A stretch of 35,163 nucleotides of DNA, taken from Candidatus Yanofskybacteria bacterium RIFCSPHIGHO2_02_FULL_50_12 (GTDB lineage: Bacteria > Patescibacteriota > Minisyncoccia > 2-02-FULL-40-12 > GWA2-44-9). The stretch is from positions 14,805 through 49,967 of the forward strand of contig MGJZ01000025.1 of the NCBI GenBank assembly GCA_001794525.1, read 5' to 3'. Position 1 is the first letter of the stretch. Every line of letters starts with the position of its first letter. The position numbers were made by a program, and so were the translations under genes. This document shows, one piece after another, positions 22,765 to 29,683 of this stretch. The notes beneath the pieces are model-generated. The model saw only the letters and a list, made by a program, of their open reading frames with translations. It made no database searches and was not told where the DNA came from.

Positions 22765-24712
22765 AGAATTTTTGGGCGAATGATTGCCAGTTCAATTTTG
22801 GTATTAATGTCTTGTATGCCTCGATCATTCGCTTGCGTTCAACAGTATCGGTTAAGCCTTCTTTGAATACAGCCGCAATTTCATCAATATTTTGCTCATC
22901 TCTGACAAAGAATGCCGCGTCAGCGAATAATTCGCGATTGAGAGCACAATCCTTAGCTACGATCGGCACGCCATGACCGGCCGCTTCCACTAGCGGCAGA
23001 CCGAACGCTTCACGCGAAGAAATATACGCGAACAGCTTCGCATTGGCGTATAGCGATGCAATTTCATCGTCCCGCTCGATATAATCATAATAGATGACAC
23101 GTTCAGACCCAAGTTTTTTGTTGATGAGCGCGACAGTTTCAGCGATGTGCGGCGGATCATATTTATCTCGGCCAACCAAAATAAATTTCAATTCCGGAAA
23201 TTCCGGAGCAATTTTGTCAAACGCCAACAGCGATTCGTATGCTCGCCGTCTCGGAAACATCTGACCAATATAGAGCAGGTACTCGAAGGGCCCTCCTGCT
23301 CCGGCCACCCCTTTGGAGGTAGTACCTAGATGGGCGACGAAGATATGGTCACGGCTGATATCGTAGAGGCGCGATACTTCTTTTGCAGATGCCTCGGAGA
23401 TACATAGGATTTTCTCGGCGAAGCGGGCGGCCCAATTGGTAAATAAGCCGTACGCAAGCCGATAACGAAACGGTAATGAGCCATGCCGATACTCGTGGTA
23501 CACGTCATCAGTAAGCATCACGATCGATTTGCCAAAATATAGCGGCGGCAACATGTACGCCGGGAAGAACATCCAGTCGACGGAATCAAACATAGCTCGA
23601 ATAGGAAGTACGATGTGATAGAACACATTGAAAAATCTTCCGCCAATCACTTTTTTCTTAAACACCGGATTTTGTAATACTGAATCATTTGGAACAAAAT
23701 CCTTGAAGTACAGATGCAATTCGTATTTATCCTGCAATGATTTATCCTTTGTGTATTCTTCAAGAAGATTCAAAACCATATGGCCTACTCCCCATCTCGA
23801 CTTTGGGTCTTCGAGATTTTCGCATTCAATACCCAGTTTAATTCTGGATTTCGTAAATCCAGATATTTGACCGGTGTGGTCGAGGTGGAAATCCAGGATA
23901 CCCTTAAGAATTGCGATCGAAGCTTCGCGCTTGCGTCCGATAATAATTTTGGCTGCTTGTTTTAATCCCACAAAGAAACTCCAGAAAGGAATCAAGAGTT
24001 GATAATGCCAAGGCGCGTGACGATGGTTGAAATATAAGGCATTGCGCATGTGATAGCGTAGGAGCATGGACGAACCTAGCTTCTTGGTTGAGGCAGAAAC
24101 TGCATGAGAAACTACGGGTTGGGATAGAAATGATACCGATATCCCCTGCTCTCGAGCTCGAAGTGAGTAGTCCGCATCTTCAAAGTAGAGAAAGTATCGT
24201 TCGTCGAGCAGACCGATTTTTTGTATGGCCTCTCTGCTGATCGCCATCGCACCCCCGATCGCATAAGACATTCTGATATCCCGCAGAATATCAGAATGTC
24301 TTAATGTCGGTTTAAGCCATTCGACGGTGCCATTGTATACGACCTTGTTCTCCTCTTGAATTGGGATACCGACCACGCCTGACCGTTGGGTAAGTTCTTT
24401 CTTGAGCCCAGTGATGAAATCATTTTCAACGTGAGTATCCGGGTTCAATAACACTAACCAATCTGCTTGGTTTTCGGCCGCTTTTTTGATGCCAATATTA
24501 TTGCCTCCGGCAAATCCTGAATTAATTGGATTGGCTGTGAAAGATACGAACGAGTATTGTTCTGAAAGTTTTTTAATCTCATCAGAGTCATCTTGAGAAT
24601 TGTTTATCAGTATCAGGCTGAATTCTTTGTCAGTTTGTTTTTTTAAAGACTCAAATAATTGTTTAATGTGCTCGCCGCTACGATACCCGACAGTAATAAT
24701 AATCAGCTTCAT
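22742..24712 (-). CDS. Fused GT2-GT4 bifunctional glycosyltransferase
   Basis: 656 aa, two enzymes in one frame. Residues 1 to about 285 are a GT2 rhamnosyltransferase-like domain (IIITVGYRSGEHIKQLF, LILINNSQDD, LLNPDTHVENDF, LLDERYFLYFEDADYSLRA). From about 290 to 656 is a GT4 domain that starts with an N-lobe containing GVGHMVLNLLEEY and has LLYIGQMFPRR, ILVGRDKYD and the EAFGLPLVEAAGHG nucleotide-sugar site (Glu-x7-Glu). Both active sites look intact, so two successive sugars may be added by one protein. Overlaps the next gene upstream by 4 nt (ATGA). Confidence 0.88.
   Translation of the reverse strand: MKLIIITVGYRSGEHIKQLFESLKKQTDKEFSLILINNSQDDSDEIKKLSEQYSFVSFTANPINSGFAGGNNIGIKKAAENQADWLVLLNPDTHVENDFITGLKKELTQRSGVVGIPIQEENKVVYNGTVEWLKPTLRHSDILRDIRMSYAIGGAMAISREAIQKIGLLDERYFLYFEDADYSLRAREQGISVSFLSQPVVSHAVSASTKKLGSSMLLRYHMRNALYFNHRHAPWHYQLLIPFWSFFVGLKQAAKIIIGRKREASIAILKGILDFHLDHTGQISGFTKSRIKLGIECENLEDPKSRWGVGHMVLNLLEEYTKDKSLQDKYELHLYFKDFVPNDSVLQNPVFKKKVIGGRFFNVFYHIVLPIRAMFDSVDWMFFPAYMLPPLYFGKSIVMLTDDVYHEYRHGSLPFRYRLAYGLFTNWAARFAEKILCISEASAKEVSRLYDISRDHIFVAHLGTTSKGVAGAGGPFEYLLYIGQMFPRRRAYESLLAFDKIAPEFPELKFILVGRDKYDPPHIAETVALINKKLGSERVIYYDYIERDDEIASLYANAKLFAYISSREAFGLPLVEAAGHGVPIVAKDCALNRELFADAAFFVRDEQNIDEIAAVFKEGLTDTVERKRMIEAYKTLIPKLNWQSFAQKFFEQIQTH
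23286..23330. repeat. GC-rich segment similar to the 25218-25296 insert
   Basis: Plus-strand bases around 23290-23310 read TCCTGCTCCGGCCACCCC, close to TCCTGCTCCATCCGCACCCC at 25222-25242. Both lie in the inter-lobe linker of GT4 domains (here in GVAGAGGPFEY, before LLYIG). It may be a second, decayed copy of the same element or a chance match. Confidence 0.3.
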
Positions 24713-25851
24713 GATTGAAGAAGATTCGTTATTTCTTTTTTGAAATTGTCTAGTGAAAACTTGTCAGTTTGGTTTTTAATTGCAGCCAGATCGTATGTGT
24801 CATATTTCGCATTCAAGCGCGTGAGCGCATCAGCGATGGCTTCCGGAATCGGATCATCGAAGAATTCACCAGTTACACCTTCAACTACCGTTTCCGTCGC
24901 GCCGCCCTTGCGTAGTGCTACTACAGGCTTGCCGAAACTCATCGCTTCGACTGCCGTGAGACCGAAGTCTTCTTCCTGGGGCATGATGAAAGCTCGGCAC
25001 GCGGCGTAATGTGCGGCTACGGTCGAGTCATCTTGAGATCTTAGGAAAGTGATATTTTTATTAGCCTTGCGCTGTAAATGGTGACGCAAAGGGCCATCAC
25101 CGATGATGATGAGTGAGTAGCCGATCTTATTAAATGCCTGTATCGCCACATCAATATTCTTGTAATCGTATAGCCGAGATACAATCAGATAAAAATCTTT
25201 TGGCAAATTTAGCAACTCGGGGTCCTGCTCCATCCGCACCCCAGTCGTGCTCATTTCTATTCCGCGCGACTGGGGTCCCCGCTCTGGGATCACCCCTCGT
25301 TGGAAATTTGCCGGGTTAGCTGGTGGATAGATGACGATAGAATCTTTGTTGTAGTATTTTTTGATGCGAGCTTGGACGGTTTTTGAGATAGCGACGAATT
25401 GATCAACGCGATCGGCAGCCGAAAGATCCCAAATTCGCAAAAAATGCTTCGCGATCATTCGTCCGGTGGACTCTTTGTTTTGATGAGTATTATCCCAAAG
25501 TTGGCGGGTTGGGCTATAGCAGTAGCAGATATGCTTTGTGGAAGGTTTGAGCACCAAGCCTTTTGAAAACGCGACGGAGGAAGATAGCACGGTATCGTAC
25601 CCAGACAGGTTAAATGACTCGATCGCTACTGGCATCAGCCAGGCCAGCTTCGGGTAAATTTTTGTGATAAAGGGCACTTTCTGCAGGAAGCTCGCATGTA
25701 TCTTGGCATCCGGTAGCCACTGCTTAATAAACTTCTTATTGTAAAATAGCGTGTAAATTGGCACGCCTGGATACATCCTATGCAACTCAATAAGGACGCG
25801 TTCTGCGCCCCCTAAGGTATTGAGCCAATCATGTACTAAAGCCAGTCGCAC
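24709..25851 (-). CDS. Family 4 glycosyltransferase (WbaZ-like)
   Basis: 380 aa from GTG 25851, chosen because an extended -10 (TGGTATAAA) ends 7 nt upstream; an in-frame TTG at 25857 lies directly against the -10. GT-B fold: N-lobe LALVHDWLNTLGGAERVLIEL and CYCYSPTRQLWD, C-lobe FYLIVSRLYDYKNIDVAI, LIIIGDGPLRHHLQ and EEDFGLTAVEAMSFGKPVV (Glu-x7-Glu). The set matches mannosyltransferase-like WbaZ enzymes. An unusual charged linker of about 25 residues (about 205-230) is encoded by a palindromic GC-rich segment. First gene of the polysaccharide operon, overlapping the next by 4 nt. Confidence 0.88.
   Translation of the reverse strand: MRLALVHDWLNTLGGAERVLIELHRMYPGVPIYTLFYNKKFIKQWLPDAKIHASFLQKVPFITKIYPKLAWLMPVAIESFNLSGYDTVLSSSVAFSKGLVLKPSTKHICYCYSPTRQLWDNTHQNKESTGRMIAKHFLRIWDLSAADRVDQFVAISKTVQARIKKYYNKDSIVIYPPANPANFQRGVIPERGPQSRGIEMSTTGVRMEQDPELLNLPKDFYLIVSRLYDYKNIDVAIQAFNKIGYSLIIIGDGPLRHHLQRKANKNITFLRSQDDSTVAAHYAACRAFIMPQEEDFGLTAVEAMSFGKPVVALRKGGATETVVEGVTGEFFDDPIPEAIADALTRLNAKYDTYDLAAIKNQTDKFSLDNFKKEITNLLQS
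25218..25296. repeat. Palindromic element in frame within the GT4 gene
   Basis: ACCCCAGTCGTGC (25238-25250) pairs with GCGCGACTGGGGT (25264-25276), a 13-bp stem with one G-T pair and a 13-nt loop. Outside it GGGGT (25219-25223) can pair with ACCCC (25290-25294). It encodes the linker from RGVIPERGP to MEQDPELL and keeps the frame. It resembles in-frame palindromic elements known from Rickettsia, but no second full copy is in the window. Confidence 0.45.
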
Positions 25852-25857
25852 CCGCAA

Positions 25858-25866
25858 TTTATACCA
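25858..25866 (-). promoter_or_regulatory. Extended -10 promoter of the polysaccharide operon
   Basis: Minus strand TGGTATAAA (25866-25858), then 6 nt to GTG 25851, giving a leaderless GTG start. The ATGGTATA core is shared with the promoters at 502-510, 26958-26966 and 34344-34352. Confidence 0.5.
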
Positions 25867-25894
25867 TTTTCAAGCTTTTTTGGCGAGTATTCGC

Positions 25895-26896
25895 CTACTT
25901 GCGGGACATGACGTTCTTTTTGTAGGACTCAAGGTTGGCGAGAACTATACCGGTACCGCGGGCAACGCAGAAAAGCGGATCATCGGCAATGCGGGCAGGC
26001 ACGCCGGTGATCTTGGTGATGAGGGTATCGATGTTTTTGAGCAACGCGCCGCCGCCGGAAATAACTATGCCTTTGTCCATAATATCCGAGCAGAGTTCGG
26101 GCGGTGTCACCTCAAGTACGCTTTTGATGATCTGAATGATCTCGCGCAGGTTGTCCGAGATGGCTTCGGTGATTTCATTGGTGGAAACCTCGATTGTCTT
26201 AGGATAGCCGCTAGTGAGATCGCGGCCCTTGATGCTGATTTTCTCCTCATTCGCCTGTTTCACGGCCGAACCGATATTGATCTTAATCAGTTCAGCAGTG
26301 CGCTCGCCGATCGCCAGGCCATGCTTTTTTTTGATGTAATCGACGATCGACTGATCGAGCTTGTTGCCGCCGATGCGGACGGACTGAGCGCTCACGATAC
26401 CGCCTAGGGAAATAACAGCTAGCTCGGTCGTACCGCCACCAATATTGAGAATCATGTTGCCGGAAGGATCATTAATTGGAATCTTAGCTCCGATCGCGGC
26501 CAAGACGGGTTCTTTGACGAGATAAACCGCTTTGGCGCCGGCGTTGAGTCCAGCTTCCATCACCGCGCGCCGTTCCGTCGAGGTAATACCAGCCGGCACC
26601 GAAATGAGTACTTCAGGCTTCATAAAACTCATCACGCCGCCGGCTTTTTTAATAAAATAACGGAGCATCGCGCCGGTGACTCGATAATCAGCGATGGCTC
26701 CGTCCACCAATGGCCGGGAAACCATGATGCTTTCGGGCGCGCGGCCGATCATTTCCTTGGCGCCGTTGCCGACGGCCAGAATTTTATTGTCCAATACCGA
26801 AATTGCCACCACGGAGGGTTCATTTATGACGATTCCCTTCTGAGGCAGGAATACGACTGTGTTGGTAGTGCCTAAATCGATGCCGATGCTGCGCAT
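25895..26896 (-). CDS. mreB: Rod-shape actin homologue MreB
   Basis: 333 aa, usual length. Actin-fold ATPase motifs: phosphate 1 GIDLGTTNTVVF (4-15), phosphate 2 ILNIGGGTTELAVISLGG, the SGGGALLKNIDTLI adenosine motif, and the MreB hallmark SRPLVDGAIADY. It forms membrane-bound filaments that guide cell wall synthesis. mreC and mreD do not follow; instead the polysaccharide operon starts 43 nt downstream. The ATG is 8 nt after the -10, predicting a leaderless mRNA. Confidence 0.95.
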   Translation of the reverse strand: MRSIGIDLGTTNTVVFLPQKGIVINEPSVVAISVLDNKILAVGNGAKEMIGRAPESIMVSRPLVDGAIADYRVTGAMLRYFIKKAGGVMSFMKPEVLISVPAGITSTERRAVMEAGLNAGAKAVYLVKEPVLAAIGAKIPINDPSGNMILNIGGGTTELAVISLGGIVSAQSVRIGGNKLDQSIVDYIKKKHGLAIGERTAELIKINIGSAVKQANEEKISIKGRDLTSGYPKTIEVSTNEITEAISDNLREIIQIIKSVLEVTPPELCSDIMDKGIVISGGGALLKNIDTLITKITGVPARIADDPLFCVARGTGIVLANLESYKKNVMSRK

Positions 26897-26904
26897 AGAC
26901 TGGT

Positions 26905-26933
26905 ACTATATAAACTTTATCGAGTCCAAGCAA
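26905..26933 (-). promoter_or_regulatory. mreB promoter, leaderless
   Basis: Minus strand: TTGCTT (26933-26928), 17-nt spacer, TATAGT (26910-26905), then 8 nt to ATG 26896. Divergent from the PEGA gene promoter at 26958-26966. Confidence 0.65.
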
Positions 26934-26957
26934 GGAATGGCGTAAAATCTGGATTTA

Positions 26958-26966
26958 TGGTATAGT
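26958..26966 (+). promoter_or_regulatory. Extended -10 promoter of the PEGA gene, leaderless
   Basis: TGGTATAGT (26958-26966), then 8 nt to ATG 26975; no good -35 and no Shine-Dalgarno. Confidence 0.6.
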
Positions 26967-26974
26967 ATTCACAC

Positions 26975-27838
26975 ATGACTCGAACTACCAGACGCATCCT
27001 CTTTTTTATCGCCCTTCTGTTTTTTTTCGGCGCGAGCTATATCGTGCTTCTTTACGCACAGGGTTATGAATATGACTTCGACGAAAGTCGGTTTATTCGC
27101 ACCGGGGCGATCGCCGTCAAAGCCAACACCCAAGCCCACGTGCTCCTTGACGGCACCGTGGTGGAGACCACTTCTTTTCTGACAAACACCGCCAGCTTAG
27201 ATACTATCGCTCCCGGCAAGCATACGATTAGCGTCCAAAAGGAGGGCTATTCAGTGTGGCAAAAGAATGTGGTGGTAGAAGAGGGCTTCGTTCAGGATTT
27301 CGGACGCGTATTGATTCTCCCTCAAGCCGGATCTGATAAGGACGAGGTTAAAAGAGAAATTCGAGAATTACTGTACCCGCCGACGCCAGTTCCTACTCCA
27401 ACTGCATCTGCAGTTGCATCAGTTTCTCCCACGCCAAAAAAAACACCCTTACCTGCCAAGACGCCTGCTGTTTCAACTACGCCAAGTCCCACACCTGACC
27501 AATCTGGGCCGTATTTTATGAATGGAGATGCTTTGTACGTTCAAGCTCCGGCCGGCCCTACCCGAGTGGCAACCGGAGTTTCACTTGTAGTTCCCTCACA
27601 AGACGGCCGGAAAATCGCTTGGATGACGGATAATAATCAAATCTGGGTCTATTGGCTTTCCGATACGGAATATCAGCCTTATCGAAAGGCTGGAGATATC
27701 GTCCTGCTAGTTCGCTCGGCTTATCCGGTCAAAAATCTGACCTGGTTCAGAGGCAATGACCATATCGCCTTTGACGCCGGCGGTTTGAAAGTCGCGGAAA
27801 TCGACAATCGCGACAAGGTCAACATCATTAATTTTTAG
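26975..27838 (+). CDS. Membrane-anchored PEGA-domain protein
   Basis: 287 aa. Basic N-terminus (TRTTRR), one transmembrane helix (about 8-29), a PEGA domain at about 45-112 (AHVLLDGTVVETTSFL, then LDTIAPGKHTISVQKEGY), a Pro/Thr-rich linker (about 137-178, with repeated PTP units), and a C-terminal beta-rich region (SQDGRKIAWMTDNNQIWVYWL, NLTWFRGNDHIAFDAGG) resembling two blades of a TolB-like propeller. PEGA domains are often found in surface proteins. It probably faces the outside of the cell. The mRNA should be leaderless. Confidence 0.8.
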   Translation: MTRTTRRILFFIALLFFFGASYIVLLYAQGYEYDFDESRFIRTGAIAVKANTQAHVLLDGTVVETTSFLTNTASLDTIAPGKHTISVQKEGYSVWQKNVVVEEGFVQDFGRVLILPQAGSDKDEVKREIRELLYPPTPVPTPTASAVASVSPTPKKTPLPAKTPAVSTTPSPTPDQSGPYFMNGDALYVQAPAGPTRVATGVSLVVPSQDGRKIAWMTDNNQIWVYWLSDTEYQPYRKAGDIVLLVRSAYPVKNLTWFRGNDHIAFDAGGLKVAEIDNRDKVNIINF

Positions 27839-27869
27839 AAAAAGAAACGCGCCGGCTTAGCCGGCGCGT
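27837..27869 (-). terminator. Intrinsic terminator of the 28341 orphan unit
   Basis: Stem ACGCGCCGGC (27847-27856), loop TTA, GCCGGCGCGT (27860-27869). On the minus strand it is followed by TTCTTTTTC. It lies 4 nt beyond the orphan stop codon, and also between the two converging genes. Confidence 0.85.
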
Positions 27870-27873
27870 GGCA

Positions 27874-28341
27874 TCAGGAAGGAACCTCAACTTCGAAAGC
27901 TTGCGCCAGCGCGAGAACTGGCTTGCCCCAGTAGTTGTCGGGCTGGAGGAGCTTGACGTAGCTGTCGGCCGGATGGAGAATTTGATACTGCTTGTGCTGC
28001 TCCAGGATCTCCTTGACGATCAACTGGATAGCTTCCACCTGAGAGCGGCACTCACAAGACACGCGAAGCTTCTTGCAGACTTCGAGCTGCTCCTCGAAGG
28101 GCATGTTCATGCTGTACTCGATGGTCGGCTGTTGCGGTGTCTTTGCGTATCCAGCCGCGAAGCCGATGAAATTCCCAGGAATATACGAAAAGCACTTTGC
28201 GCTGGCAAACTTTTCGTACCGGAACCCCAAAGGATGGGCGAAACCTCGAAGATCGTACTGGGTCATCACGATAGCCCGGTCGATACTCGCCCACAGAAAT
28301 GCAGGATTCGCATCCACCACAGGCGCTGTTTCAGTAGCCAT
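27874..28341 (-). CDS. Orphan protein of unknown function
   Basis: 155 aa from ATG 28341. An in-frame GTG at 28350 overlaps the Shine-Dalgarno GAGGTGG, so ATG is preferred. The sequence is soluble in character: a region with FLWASIDRAIVMTQYDLRGFAH, an aromatic/glycine segment (FSYIPGNFIGFAAGYAK), and a helical part with three cysteines (VCKKLRVSCECRSQVEAIQLIVKEIL). It ends LALAQAFEVEVPS. I recognise no family. It has the only fully consensus promoter in the window (TTGACA-17-TATAAT), a Shine-Dalgarno and its own terminator, sitting between the ribosomal operon and the PEGA gene. Confidence 0.65.
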   Translation of the reverse strand: MATETAPVVDANPAFLWASIDRAIVMTQYDLRGFAHPLGFRYEKFASAKCFSYIPGNFIGFAAGYAKTPQQPTIEYSMNMPFEEQLEVCKKLRVSCECRSQVEAIQLIVKEILEQHKQYQILHPADSYVKLLQPDNYWGKPVLALAQAFEVEVPS

Positions 28342-28362
28342 ATTGTCCACCTCACTGGCAAG

Positions 28363-28391
28363 ATTATAGGCTAATTCTCTAATAATGTCAA
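28363..28391 (-). promoter_or_regulatory. Perfect consensus sigma70 promoter
   Basis: Minus strand: TTGACA (28391-28386), 17-nt spacer, TATAAT (28368-28363). Predicted start near 28356 gives a leader of about 15 nt with GAGGTGG. All 12 consensus bases match. Confidence 0.85.
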
Positions 28392-28395
28392 TAAT

Positions 28396-28421
28396 AAAAA
28401 TCCGCCATATGGCGGATTTTT
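28396..28421. terminator. Bidirectional terminator after rpsI
   Basis: AAAAATCCGCC (28396-28406), loop ATAT, GGCGGATTTTT (28411-28421). It ends the infA-rpsI operon on the minus strand, just before the consensus promoter of the orphan gene. Confidence 0.9.
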
Positions 28422-28423
28422 AT

Positions 28424-28963
28424 TTATCGTTTGCTCCATTGCGGAGATTTCCTCGCTTTCTTGAGGCCGTACTTGCGACGTTCCTTAGCGCGCGGATCGC
28501 GGGTCAGGAAGCCCGATTTCTTGAGCTTCTTTCGGAAGTTAGGATCAAAGAGTTCCAGGGCGCGAGCAATGCCATGCTTGATAGCCGCCGCCTGGCCGGC
28601 AATTCCACCGCCATTGACAAGGACTGTCGCCTTGAAGCGATTCAAGGATTTTAGTTTTTTGAGCGGCGACTCAACGATATGCTGAAGATTCACGTCAGTG
28701 AAATAATCCGTATAGTTCTTATCGTTTACCGTCACCATCGCCCGCTCCTCGTCGCCCGTAGCCGCCGAGGGATCAGATGATTTTTTTGTATACAAACGGA
28801 TACGAGCAATCGATTCCTTGCGGCGGCCGACGGATTGGTAATATTTCTCCTTGCCGTTCTTAGTTTCTTCTTCCTCGGTGCGGAATTCAATTACCTCATC
28901 ATCTTCATTAATTGGAAGAGTCGCCTGTATGATTTCTTCTTGTTTTTCTCTTTTAGTTGCCAT
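28424..28963 (-). CDS. rpsI: 30S ribosomal protein S9, extended N-terminus
   Basis: 179 aa, against about 130 for E. coli uS9. The core begins at YYQSVGRRKESIARIRLY (about 41-58) and ends in the canonical DPRAKERRKYGLKKARKSPQWSKR-type tail whose last Arg contacts P-site tRNA. The extra N-terminal 40 residues are charged and mainly acidic (DEDDE-like, EEEETK). Another insertion of about 10 residues (SSDPSAATGDEE) follows the first strand. Co-transcribed after rplM (9-nt gap). No Shine-Dalgarno. Confidence 0.93.
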   Translation of the reverse strand: MATKREKQEEIIQATLPINEDDEVIEFRTEEEETKNGKEKYYQSVGRRKESIARIRLYTKKSSDPSAATGDEERAMVTVNDKNYTDYFTDVNLQHIVESPLKKLKSLNRFKATVLVNGGGIAGQAAAIKHGIARALELFDPNFRKKLKKSGFLTRDPRAKERRKYGLKKARKSPQWSKR

Positions 28964-28972
28964 AAAGACTGA

Positions 28973-29314
28973 TTAATTACCGAATTTAATCTGTTGGATG
29001 ATCTTATCGCGCGTCCGATTCGTCGGCAGCATTCGGTACACGATGTCACGCAGAAGCTGTTCCGGATCTTTTTCCCAGCGTTCGCCGAGCGTCCGCGTGC
29101 GGATCCCGCCATGATAGCCGGTATAGCGATGATACAATTTGCCCTCAAGCTTATTGCCGGTAAATTTTGCTTGCTTAAAATTCTCCACGACCACAGTGAC
29201 GTCAGGAGTCTTGTTGGGCATATAGGCAGGGGAATTTTTGCCGCGCAAAACCGAAGCGATTTCTGTCGCGATTCGTCCCAAGGCCTTATTTGTCGCGTCA
29301 ATTTTATACTCCAT
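28973..29314 (-). CDS. rplM: 50S ribosomal protein L13, short
   Basis: 113 aa; E. coli uL13 has 142. The core IDATNKALGRIATEIASVLRGK and KLYHRYTGYHGGIRTRTL then VYRMLPTNRTRDKIIQQIK is intact. The N-terminal arm (about 14 residues) and the C-terminal tail (about 20) are missing, consistent with trimmed ribosomal proteins in reduced genomes. Two nt after rplQ, so translationally linked. uL13 and uS9 adjacent is the usual bacterial order. Confidence 0.93.
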   Translation of the reverse strand: MEYKIDATNKALGRIATEIASVLRGKNSPAYMPNKTPDVTVVVENFKQAKFTGNKLEGKLYHRYTGYHGGIRTRTLGERWEKDPEQLLRDIVYRMLPTNRTRDKIIQQIKFGN

Positions 29315-29316
29315 GA

Positions 29317-29664
29317 TTATGCGGTAAATTCGACAATTGCCATGTCCGCGCTATCTCCTCGACGTGCACCGAGCTTGATAATGCGAGTGTAACCGCCGTT
29401 TCGATCGCCATATTGCTTGGCAATATCATTCATCAGCTTCCCAACCGCCTTTTCGCCAACATGGCCAAGCAGCTCACGGCGGGCATTCAAATTCTGTTTT
29501 TTGGCCAATGTTATCAATCGTTCCACGAAGCGAACCAAAGACTTGGCTTTGGCCTCGGTCGTCTTGATTTTGCCATGTTCAATCAACGCTGTGGCAAGCG
29601 ACTTATACAGCGCGTTACGCTGGTTGGTCTCAAGTCCGAATTTTCGATGATTGCCTCGTCTCAT
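29317..29664 (-). CDS. rplQ: 50S ribosomal protein L17
   Basis: 115 aa, normal length for bL17. The start MRRGNHRKFGLETNQRNALY and the KSLVRFVERLITLAK helix are typical, as is the C-terminal GGYTRIIKLGARRGDSADMA. It lines the exit tunnel area of the large subunit. Located between rpoA (19-nt spacer) and rplM, the standard position in the alpha operon. The start is preceded by TTAATCATCAGC and no Shine-Dalgarno. Confidence 0.95.
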   Translation of the reverse strand: MRRGNHRKFGLETNQRNALYKSLATALIEHGKIKTTEAKAKSLVRFVERLITLAKKQNLNARRELLGHVGEKAVGKLMNDIAKQYGDRNGGYTRIIKLGARRGDSADMAIVEFTA

Positions 29665-29683
29665 GCTGATGATTAATAATTAA

